Notes: a model not told the origin generated them from the letters alone. 6,123 nucleotides of DNA from Candidatus Hodarchaeota archaeon (GCA_016839955.1 JAEOTI010000314.1:1-6123); one strand, 5' to 3'; shown: positions 1 to 5,554, counted from the stretch's first letter. Program-made: numbers and translations.

Positions 1-91
1 AAACACTGCTGGAAATAATTACGTCTATTTTAGTTATACGGCTGCCTTCAATTTCACAAGAACCCTTTCTGTGTGGGAGATCCAAGCTTAA
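1..91 (+). CDS. C-terminal end of a membrane-anchored surface protein, paralog of the next gene (partial)
   Basis: The reading frame starts at base 2, enters from the left edge and stops at TAA 89-91, giving 29 residues that begin NTAGNNYVYF and end LSVWEIQA. Aligned without gaps to the last 29 residues of the protein at 319-894, 21 positions are identical, including the ending FNFTRTLS(V/I)WEIQA. The gene is therefore a tandem paralog of its downstream neighbour. The visible part is beta-strand-like, alternating aromatic and polar residues, and contains the sequon N-F-T, so it probably lies outside the cell like its paralog. The N-terminus, anchor and promoter are outside the window. The function is not recognised. 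Confidence 0.85.
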   Translation, partial: NTAGNNYVYFSYTAAFNFTRTLSVWEIQA

Positions 92-93
92 TC

Positions 94-127
94 TGGTTCT
101 TTATAGAACCAACAACCTCTTTTTTTT
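94..127 (+). terminator. Hairpin plus T-run ending the partial surface-protein gene
   Basis: A 7-bp perfect stem, TGGTTCT (94-100) with AGAACCA (105-111), encloses the loop TTAT. Eight T follow at 120-127, and the whole begins 3 nt after the stop codon. Almost the same element follows the paralog at 319-894, which supports a real role. The T8 run is followed directly by A8, so the reverse strand also carries a T-run. Confidence 0.7.
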
Positions 128-266
128 AAAAAAAACACACCTAGACTTTTATTCAACGTATTAATGAATTCAAGTTCGAGAGATATCAATATTCTTTGAA
201 GGTTTTAAAGTTAATAAACTTGAATTAATACGAAAGTGGTTTGATATTAATTCTCAAAAATCACAA

Positions 267-275
267 TTATATTTT
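267..275 (+). promoter_or_regulatory. Candidate TATA box for the surface-protein gene
   Basis: TTATATTTT lies about 48 nt upstream of the ATG at 319. With archaeal TATA-to-start spacing of about 26 nt, transcription would begin near 297, leaving a short leader that still contains the GAGGT site. The region is generally AT-rich, so the match is weak. The rest of the 92-318 gap holds no gene that I can see. Confidence 0.3.
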
Positions 276-304
276 GGATAAATCAGATTCAAATACGATT
301 TAAT

Positions 305-309
305 GAGGT
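305..309 (+). promoter_or_regulatory. Ribosome binding site GAGGT
   Basis: GAGGT is complementary to the archaeal 16S rRNA 3' end and sits 9 nt before the ATG at 319. It is the clearest ribosome binding site in the window and fixes this start. Confidence 0.65.
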
Positions 310-318
310 TATTTAATA

Positions 319-894
319 ATGTCAACTCAATCTTTTTTCGCTGGTTTTTTCATCGCTGCTATTCTCTGCGGTGGAGTTGTTATTTTTGCATTTCCAGAAA
401 TATTGGAAACTGAATCGTCTGAAGAACAAAAAGGAAATATCCTTCAGAGAAAGATGATTAAAACTAACTCTGAGGCATATATTGAGAATCTTGATATAGC
501 AAATTGGATCGATGTTCCTGATACAAAAACTGTTATAACCACCAAAGGTAACTCCTTCCTCGTATTGGGCTTTTCAACACCATACACACTTCAACTAGGA
601 AGTAGTTTTTCTGGTGTAACTAGGTTTAATATCTCCCTCGAGGTAAAAGGTGTTGGTAATCATCAAGGTCGCATCGGATATTATAGGGCCACAACTTTGG
701 GATCATATACAGAGATGCATGGTACTTTCTATCTGAATTTCGAGACAGAAGTTTTACCCGAAGGTAATTATTCTATCGGAGTGTTGTGGATTTCAGTTAA
801 TGAGAATATAAGTGCAAATAGTTATGTTTTTTTCAGTTATTCAGCTAATTTCAATTTTACAAGAACACTTTCAATTTGGGAGATCCAAGCTTAA
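319..894 (+). CDS. Membrane-anchored exported protein with beta-rich ectodomain, function unknown
   Basis: The protein has 191 residues. Residues 6-26 form a hydrophobic segment (SFFAGFFIAAILCGGVVIFAF) with no charges and no clear cleavage site, best read as an N-terminal membrane anchor or signal sequence. Residues 27-60 are polar and charged, probably a linker. Residues 66-191 look beta-rich, with alternating hydrophobic and aromatic strands, and would form one jelly-roll or Ig-like domain outside the cell. Four N-glycosylation sequons (N104-I-S, N150-Y-S, N163-I-S, N179-F-T) all lie in this part, which fits an archaeal S-layer-side protein. It has no cysteine in the ectodomain and no catalytic motif that I recognise. 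The start is supported by GAGGT 9 nt upstream. Its C-terminus is shared with the truncated gene at 1-91, so the two arose by tandem duplication. It could be an adhesin, a receptor or a cell-envelope structural protein; the sequence does not decide. Confidence 0.85.
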   Translation: MSTQSFFAGFFIAAILCGGVVIFAFPEILETESSEEQKGNILQRKMIKTNSEAYIENLDIANWIDVPDTKTVITTKGNSFLVLGFSTPYTLQLGSSFSGVTRFNISLEVKGVGNHQGRIGYYRATTLGSYTEMHGTFYLNFETEVLPEGNYSIGVLWISVNENISANSYVFFSYSANFNFTRTLSIWEIQA

Positions 895-914
895 TGTTTA
901 TAATTTGATTAGAA

Positions 915-948
915 TTGGTTCTCCTATAGAACCAACACTCTCTTTTTT
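915..948 (+). terminator. Hairpin plus T-run ending the surface-protein gene
   Basis: An 8-bp perfect stem, TTGGTTCT (915-922) with AGAACCAA (928-935), has the loop CCTAT and is followed by CTCT and six T at 943-948. It begins 20 nt after the stop. Stem, spacing and the trailing CTCTTTTTT closely match the element at 94-127, so the terminator was duplicated with the gene. Confidence 0.75.
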
Positions 949-951
949 CAC

Positions 952-986
952 AAAAAAAGTATTTTTAACATTTTACTAATTAAAAT
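952..986 (-). terminator. Weak AT hairpin plus T-run ending TPR protein 1
   Basis: Read on the minus strand, a 6-bp AT stem (ATTTTA 970-975 with TAAAAT 981-986, loop of 5) lies just after the stop of the gene at 995-2374. A run of seven T (A7 at 952-958 on the plus strand) follows. The stem is weak, so the T-run is likely the active part, as is usual in archaea. It sits tail to tail with the plus-strand terminator at 915-948. Confidence 0.5.
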
Positions 987-994
987 AAGGTTAA

Positions 995-2374
995 TTACTT
1001 AAGAAATTGACGAGTTTGTTTCAAATAATCTAAAACAGTTCGTAAATTATCTTGTACATCATCTCGGGAATATCTTTGAACCTTCTCAAGTTTAGTAAAT
1101 TGAGTTTGGAGTTTTTTTAATTCCTTTCGAGCATTTTGAGCGATTAGATTTATTCCTCGCTCGTTAGCTAATAGTTCAGCTTGAAGAAAATATTTCTCAG
1201 CTTGTTTTAAGTCAAACATAGCCCGTTTTAGTAAGCCTTTGATCCATAAAGCTTCAGCGTACGTCCCATAAAGCTGCTCTCTTTTCGATAAATCCTCAAT
1301 ATCGTGCAAAAGATCATCACACACAAGTAAATGGTCCTCATCGTCATCAAAGAAAAAAAGATTAATTTGTACCTGCATTAGAAATATGATTGCTTCTATC
1401 ATTAATCCGAAATGAGGAACACTCTCAGCATGAGTCATTGCCTGATTTCCAAAAAACATCGCTTCATTTAATTCCCCTTGATGAAGTTTCAAATGACCAT
1501 TCAATAAAGAATGTCTAATAATAACATCAGGTAATTTTGATTTTTCCCCTAGTTTCTTTAATTCTTGGGTTTGATTCATTATCTGTTCGAAATTTCTTAG
1601 CATAAGGTGCACTAAAGCTAAATGATAACGTGTTTCACCTAAAAGTCTTGGATTACCAACTTTTTCAATTTTAGAAAGGCTTTGATAAAGGAAATTTTCT
1701 GCTAGATTCAATTCTCCTCGCTGCCAAAAGATAATTCCCAGATTAGTTAATGGAATACCAACCCCTAAAGGATCACCTTGCTCTTTTGAAATATTTAAAC
1801 TACGAAAATAGAGCTCCTCAGCCTTCTTTAGCTCCCCTCGTTGCCAATAAACCACCCCTAAATTATTTATTGCCCCCGCGATCCCTGATGGTCGGCCAAT
1901 TTCTTCCCGTAAGTTAAGACTATGTTGATAGCATTCTAGAGTACGATCGAGTTGTCCTTTTTGGCGATATAAAATACCAAGGTTGTTTACACAATCAGCT
2001 ACTCCTTCAAGATCACTAATCCTCTCTCTTATAGTTTTACTTTGGATAAGGTGTTTTTCAGCTAATTCTAAATCTCCTCTTTCCATTGATATAGCTCCAA
2101 GGTTCCATAATGCTCCAGCTTCTCCTTGAACATTCTTTGGTTCTTTTTCAGATAGTTTTAAAGCCAAATTGGAGTTCATTTCAGCATTATCATACTCACC
2201 TATCCTCCAGGAACAATGACTTATCTCATTCAAACATTTGATTCGTTTATCATATTCAGAAGGTGTTAATGAGGATAATAATTTTTGAAATAAAGAAAGA
2301 GCTTCCTGGACTTTGCCAGATTGACGGAAAGTCTTAGCTGTATTGAATGAAGTATCAAAAATTGTAAAACTCAC
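995..2374 (-). CDS. TPR-repeat protein 1 (kinesin-light-chain/LGN-like repeats), probable scaffold
   Basis: The protein has 459 residues and is soluble, with no signal or membrane segment. After an N-terminal helical pair (residues 15-80) come four TPR units in strict 40-residue phase, with the N-L-G signature at 91, 131, 171 and 211 and a degenerate fifth at 251. The units carry the TPR positions NLG..Y.(R/W)(Q)(R/K)G.L..AE. A C-terminal helical region (about 280-420) contains GLLKRA.FDL and ends in a charged coiled-coil-like tail (about 412-459). Residues 342-347 are acidic (DDDEDH). It aligns along its whole length with TPR protein 2 (2866-4356), which has one more unit. The start is GTG at 2374: no ATG lies between the upstream in-frame stop and residue 66, and the length matches the paralog within a few residues. 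TPR proteins bind other proteins through a concave groove; a link to the nearby Arf-like GTPase is inferred from position only. Confidence 0.9.
   Translation of the reverse strand: MSFTIFDTSFNTAKTFRQSGKVQEALSLFQKLLSSLTPSEYDKRIKCLNEISHCSWRIGEYDNAEMNSNLALKLSEKEPKNVQGEAGALWNLGAISMERGDLELAEKHLIQSKTIRERISDLEGVADCVNNLGILYRQKGQLDRTLECYQHSLNLREEIGRPSGIAGAINNLGVVYWQRGELKKAEELYFRSLNISKEQGDPLGVGIPLTNLGIIFWQRGELNLAENFLYQSLSKIEKVGNPRLLGETRYHLALVHLMLRNFEQIMNQTQELKKLGEKSKLPDVIIRHSLLNGHLKLHQGELNEAMFFGNQAMTHAESVPHFGLMIEAIIFLMQVQINLFFFDDDEDHLLVCDDLLHDIEDLSKREQLYGTYAEALWIKGLLKRAMFDLKQAEKYFLQAELLANERGINLIAQNARKELKKLQTQFTKLEKVQRYSRDDVQDNLRTVLDYLKQTRQFLK
1646..2125 (-). repeat. Four 120-bp TPR-coding units in TPR protein 1
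   Basis: Residues 84-243 consist of four consecutive 40-residue units, each 120 bp with no length variation. Each unit has N-L-G at unit positions 8-10 and an RG or KG at about 16-17. On the plus strand the repeated word resembles CCTCGTTGCCAATAAA. The period is longer than the canonical 34-residue TPR and matches the LGN/Pins-like and kinesin-light-chain-like type. Confidence 0.85.
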
Positions 2375-2420
2375 CTTTTGTGAATTGTTTACTAAAATCT
2401 ACAAAGTACGTACCTTTTTT

Positions 2421-2440
2421 TAATTAATTATATTATTTAA
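2421..2440 (-). promoter_or_regulatory. Candidate TATA region for TPR protein 1
   Basis: Read on the minus strand this is TTAAATAATATAATTAATTA, the most TATA-like stretch in the 164-bp divergent spacer. It lies about 50-65 nt before the GTG at 2374, which would give a leader of roughly 20-40 nt. An 8-bp palindrome GTACGTAC (2406-2413) lies close to the predicted start of transcription. The assignment rests on base composition and spacing alone. Confidence 0.3.
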
Positions 2441-2469
2441 GATTCCTTTGTCATATTAAATTATTTGAG

Positions 2470-2478
2470 TATATTTTT
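2470..2478 (+). promoter_or_regulatory. Candidate TATA box for the small membrane protein gene
   Basis: TATATTTTT lies about 65 nt before the ATG at 2539. A second candidate, AATAAAAG, lies near 2487-2494 and would give a shorter leader. Neither is decisive. Confidence 0.25.
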
Positions 2479-2538
2479 AGGTTGTAATAAAAGATTATCT
2501 TTCGATTTCCTTTGGTTTTTGATTAGGGGATATAAGAG

Positions 2539-2814
2539 ATGGTAAATTTATCATACAAAGAGTTGTCTCTAATTCAAGCAGGTTGCATTATTTTAACCGC
2601 AATTTCAGTATTTGACATGGGTTTCGCTAACCATGACAAACCTTTCAAAACAACAGACAAAGGTCTTTGGTTTAATCATACATTGTTTCATTTAGAGGAA
2701 TTACCATCATTCATCACTGAATCAGCGTTCTGGGGCGAATTCCAATTTTGGGGGTATTGTTTCCTAATTGTTGCTATCTGCCAGGTGTTAAAGGCAATGA
2801 CCCACGAGAACTAA
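2539..2814 (+). CDS. Small predicted two-helix membrane protein, function unknown
   Basis: The protein has 91 residues. A first hydrophobic segment spans about 9-30 (SLIQAGCIILTAISVFDMGF, with an embedded Asp26) and a second about 67-87 (FQFWGYCFLIVAICQVLKAM). They are joined by a loop of about 36 residues that is rich in aromatic residues and His (His32, His47, His51) and has a possible sequon N46-H-T. The C-terminal tail is short and polar. I recognise no family. The start has AGGGG about 9 nt upstream, a modest ribosome site. The gene reads against both flanking TPR genes and separates the two paralogs. It ends 51 nt from the stop of TPR protein 2, tail to tail, with no T-run on its own strand. 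The membrane-protein character supports it as real rather than a chance frame, but no homology backs it here. Confidence 0.65.
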   Translation: MVNLSYKELSLIQAGCIILTAISVFDMGFANHDKPFKTTDKGLWFNHTLFHLEELPSFITESAFWGEFQFWGYCFLIVAICQVLKAMTHEN

Positions 2815-2849
2815 ATCTTTGAACGGATTTTAGAAGTATTAAGATATTC

Positions 2850-2859
2850 AAAAAAAAAA
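2850..2859 (-). terminator. T-run terminator of TPR protein 2
   Basis: Ten consecutive A on the plus strand (2850-2859) give a T10 run on the minus strand, 7-16 nt past the stop codon at 2866-2868. There is no strong hairpin. This matches the archaeal mode of termination by T-tract. Confidence 0.6.
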
Positions 2860-2865
2860 GCTCGA

Positions 2866-4356
2866 TTAAGAGAATTTTCGTACTTGTTGGATATAAGCTA
2901 ACACATCTTTCAATTGCTCATGTTCAAAAACTTGTACCGATTTTTGTTGTAGCTCTTTTAATTTTGATATCTGTTGTTGAATTTTCTTCAATTCTTCCTG
3001 GGCTTTTTGAACCACAAGTTGAATCCCACACTCTTCCGCTAACAGCTCAGTCCTCTGAAATAAAAGAGTAGCTCCTTGAAGATCGAACTTTGCTCGTTTT
3101 AGAAGTCCTTGTATGAAGATTGACTCAATATAGGCACCATGTAGATATTCGCGTTTACAAATCTCTTCCATTGCCGAGAGTAAAATTTCGCATTTGGTCA
3201 TATACTCGTCCTCTTCCCTAAGAAGGTATACCTGGAGTAGGACTTCTAAAAGGAATTGTGTACTCTCTACCACTAATTCAAAGTGAGGAATTTGTTCTGC
3301 TTGAGATTTTGCTTTTTGGCCATATTCTAATGCTTTCCCTAAATCACGATGCACGAGGGACAAACGTCCTGTCGCTAAGTAATATCGTACTGTGATATCA
3401 CGTTCCACATAGTTTTTGGACAACTCTGCTAGATGATCCACATTCTCTATGACACTGTCAATGTGTCCGTGCATTAAGATAACTCGTACTAAGTGATGAC
3501 GAGATTCCGCGATGTGCTGAGGATGACCAAGCTGCTCATTAAGGACGAGGGCTTGTTGAAAAACATCTTCAGCTTGATTCAATTTCCCTTTCTGTAAAAA
3601 AACAACTCCAAGATCATTTTGAATTGTCGCTATTCTTTCCGAATTTCCTATCTTTTTATAGAGAGCTAAACTGTGTTGGTGATACTCTTCAGCTTGATCC
3701 AATTCCCCACGTTGGCGATAAATAATTCCTAGATTATGAAAAGATACAGCGATATCTTGCAGATTGCCTAGTTGTTTAAATATAGTAAGACTACGTTGGT
3801 AATACTCCTCAGATAGAAGCAATTTTCCACGTTGCGAATAAAGAACTCCCAAATTATTCAGGGATGCCGCAATATCCTGCAGATTACCGATTTGCTCACG
3901 TAAACTTAAGCTTCGCTGGTAATAATTCTCTGCTAACTCTAGTTTCCCACGTTGCCGATAAATCATACCTAAATTATTCAGAGAAGCCGACAAATCTTGT
4001 GGGTCACCTAACCTTTCCCTTTGGAGAAGACTCTGTTGGAAGAATTCTTCAGATCTATCTAATTCCCCGCGTTGCCAATAGATTACTCCTAAATTGTTCA
4101 GTGCATCTGCTTCACCCGGTTGATCAAAAGGGGCTTGTTTAGCTAATCTCAAAGATTCCGTTGCTGAATGTTCTGCTTTTACTAAATTACCCAATCGCCA
4201 ATAGCATTGACTTTGTTCATTAAGTCCTATAATCCGTTCTCCACACGGGACTGATTCTGAGTCCTCAAGAAAAGTGTTTAGAAGTGTTAGAGCTTCAGTC
4301 AACTTTCCAGCTTCTCGGTTTTTTCTTGCTTCCTTGACAGGTCCTGGTATAGGCAT
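2866..4356 (-). CDS. TPR-repeat protein 2 (kinesin-light-chain/LGN-like repeats), probable scaffold
   Basis: The protein has 496 residues and is soluble. Residues 10-72 form an N-terminal helical TPR-like pair. Residues 81-280 are five regular 40-residue TPR units, with LNNLG or a variant at 86, 126, 166, 206 and 246, and a degenerate sixth (RHHLV) at 286. The typical unit reads NLG.IY.QRG.L..AE.YYQRSL followed by LGN.QDIA. Residues 318-456 form a helical region shared with TPR protein 1, including PHF at 357-359, GLLKRA.FDL at 417-426 and a QKAQEELKK helix. The tail (450-496) looks like a coiled coil. The ATG at 4356 has only a weak GGGT upstream, but alignment to the paralog supports it. 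The gene lies 151 bp downstream of the Arf-longin gene on the same strand. A role as effector or adaptor of that GTPase is possible but unproven. Other TPR uses, such as regulator or assembly factor, cannot be excluded. Confidence 0.92.
   Translation of the reverse strand: MPIPGPVKEARKNREAGKLTEALTLLNTFLEDSESVPCGERIIGLNEQSQCYWRLGNLVKAEHSATESLRLAKQAPFDQPGEADALNNLGVIYWQRGELDRSEEFFQQSLLQRERLGDPQDLSASLNNLGMIYRQRGKLELAENYYQRSLSLREQIGNLQDIAASLNNLGVLYSQRGKLLLSEEYYQRSLTIFKQLGNLQDIAVSFHNLGIIYRQRGELDQAEEYHQHSLALYKKIGNSERIATIQNDLGVVFLQKGKLNQAEDVFQQALVLNEQLGHPQHIAESRHHLVRVILMHGHIDSVIENVDHLAELSKNYVERDITVRYYLATGRLSLVHRDLGKALEYGQKAKSQAEQIPHFELVVESTQFLLEVLLQVYLLREEDEYMTKCEILLSAMEEICKREYLHGAYIESIFIQGLLKRAKFDLQGATLLFQRTELLAEECGIQLVVQKAQEELKKIQQQISKLKELQQKSVQVFEHEQLKDVLAYIQQVRKFS
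3517..4116 (-). repeat. Five 120-bp TPR-coding units in TPR protein 2
   Basis: The units are 3997-4116, 3877-3996, 3757-3876, 3637-3756 and 3517-3636, in exact 120-bp phase. The plus-strand word CCACGTTG(C/G)C(G/A)ATAAA recurs every 120 bp around 3708, 3828, 3948 and 4068. Units 2 and 3 share YYQRSL and NLQDIA or near variants, so internal duplication is likely, though the copies have since diverged at the DNA level. Confidence 0.88.
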
Positions 4357-4384
4357 ATATTACCCATTCCAAAGAAATTTCTCA

Positions 4385-4408
4385 AAAAAGATTTTCAATA
4401 ATCTTTTT
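4385..4408. other. 9-bp inverted repeat in the leader region of TPR protein 2
   Basis: AAAAAGATT (4385-4393) pairs perfectly with AATCTTTTT (4400-4408) around the 6-nt loop TTCAAT. It ends in five T on either strand. It lies 29-52 nt upstream of the ATG of TPR protein 2 and about 100 nt past the stop of the GTPase gene. It could be a second terminator of the GTPase gene, a leader hairpin, or a regulator site. The stem is mostly A:T pairs. Confidence 0.4.
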
Positions 4409-4466
4409 CATTGAGGTAGGAGATATTTCAAAAATCGATTCTAACATCATTAAAAATTGTACTATG

Positions 4467-4493
4467 AAAAAGAAGATGAGTTTTTTTGCTCAT
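4467..4493 (-). terminator. Hairpin plus T-run ending the Arf-longin gene
   Basis: On the minus strand ATGAG and CTCAT (4489-4493 and 4476-4480) form a 5-bp stem around an A-rich 8-nt loop. CTTCTTTTTC follows, with the T5 at 4467-4471. It begins 14 nt after the stop codon at 4508-4510. If active it would separate the GTPase transcript from TPR protein 2. Confidence 0.45.
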
Positions 4494-4507
4494 TACTTAA
4501 CTGTCAA

Positions 4508-5518
4508 TCAAACACTCAACTGTTCTATGAACGCAGTACGGAGAAAATCAAGTAAATCCTCTTTATCGATTGGGACAACAACGTCTGGAGGACATAAGGG
4601 CAATTTTTCATTTATAACCCATTTAAGGATACCTTCACCCATTTTCGTGACAGTTTGCACGGAATCATGTTGGTCTACAACCATAATACACACTTGGTTT
4701 TGAGATGCAATTTTTATGAGGGAATATTTTTCATTATTTCCTTTTTCTTTTTGAAGCACAATATGGTCAATTCCAGCAATTTTCGAGTCCAATTCTTTAG
4801 CAAATTGGTCAATCGCACTGAAAAGTGGTGTTAATATCTCTGGTTGATCTTCTATTGACCCAATACATGCATTGATTCTTGGTATTCCACTTATTTTATC
4901 ATAAACAAACACATTGTGTAAATTTATTTTAGGTTCTTCAAATCCTTCTCCTGTCATTGACGATGCTAACCAGTCGAAAGCCGTGAAAAATGCTTCTCCT
5001 GTTTTTGTGGAAAGCAAAAAAATGTTTATGGCCTTGAGATCAGTTCTAGTCTGGATTGTATAAAGATCGAATACTTCAAGAACTTCATCATATATATTTT
5101 CCTTAACAAGATCTGATTTATTTGCTAGGAGTAGTAAAGTGCATTTAGGGGGAAGTAAATTTAGAACATTCTGGAGTGCTGTAAAAGATTCTTGAAACAA
5201 GGTGGGATTAGAAGCATCAATGACATAAACTACAGCTGTAGCGAATCTGACATATGCTTTCCAAAGACTGTGAAATGCGATTTGTCCTCCAAGGTCAAAT
5301 GTGTTAAAATTCACTCCCTTATACTCAAATTCATCTGCATTTAGGCCCATCGTCCTTTCAGGCGAAATAAATTCTCCATGAATCAAACGATGAAGAATTG
5401 TTGTCTTCCCAGCTCCGGCTAAACCTATAAAAATAACTTTTCCTTCTGTAAGGATTTTTCTTTTTTCTCTCTTGAATAAACGGCCAAAAATTGACAAAGA
5501 AAAAACAACCAGAAACAT
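4508..5518 (-). CDS. Arf-family small GTPase fused to a C-terminal longin/roadblock-like domain
   Basis: The protein has 336 residues. Residues 25-187 are a complete Arf-type GTPase domain. The P-loop is GLAGAGKTT (32-40, Lys38), switch I is RTMGLN with Thr56 (compare Arf PTIGFN), and switch II is DLGGQ (75-79), keeping the catalytic Gln79. LWKAY (85-89) matches Arf LWRHY, the base motif is NKSD (133-136), and the G5-like motif is STKTG (170-174), before FDWL. Residues 202-336 show strand-strand-helix-three strands-helices: NVFVYD, RINACIG, helix 225-243, HIVLQ, YSLIKI, VCIMVVD, helix 286-303, helix 318-334. This is the longin order. The N-terminus (MFLVVFSLSIFGRLF, then KREKRK) is hydrophobic then basic and may bind membrane; there is no Gly2 for myristoylation. 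The ATG at 5518 lacks a ribosome site, and TTG at codon 8 (MSIFGRLFK) is an alternative start. It probably cycles GTP/GDP at a membrane. The GTPase call is firm and the longin call is by pattern. Confidence 0.92.
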   Translation of the reverse strand: MFLVVFSLSIFGRLFKREKRKILTEGKVIFIGLAGAGKTTILHRLIHGEFISPERTMGLNADEFEYKGVNFNTFDLGGQIAFHSLWKAYVRFATAVVYVIDASNPTLFQESFTALQNVLNLLPPKCTLLLLANKSDLVKENIYDEVLEVFDLYTIQTRTDLKAINIFLLSTKTGEAFFTAFDWLASSMTGEGFEEPKINLHNVFVYDKISGIPRINACIGSIEDQPEILTPLFSAIDQFAKELDSKIAGIDHIVLQKEKGNNEKYSLIKIASQNQVCIMVVDQHDSVQTVTKMGEGILKWVINEKLPLCPPDVVVPIDKEDLLDFLRTAFIEQLSV

Positions 5519-5554
5519 GACTGATAGTAGATTGCTTTCTATTGACCAGAGTAT

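Noticed and set aside
3517..4116. Regular 120-bp repeats as a possible CRISPR or satellite array
   Set aside because: The repeats are diverged, without spacers, and exactly match protein-coding TPR units.
3864..4142. Plus-strand open frame of 92 codons
   Set aside because: It lies wholly inside TPR protein 2 on the other strand; its openness follows from the repeat composition, and the translation looks unlike a folded protein.
4464..4703. Plus-strand open frame of 79 codons
   Set aside because: It mostly overlaps the C-terminal part of the well-supported Arf-longin gene in antisense and starts inside that gene's terminator.
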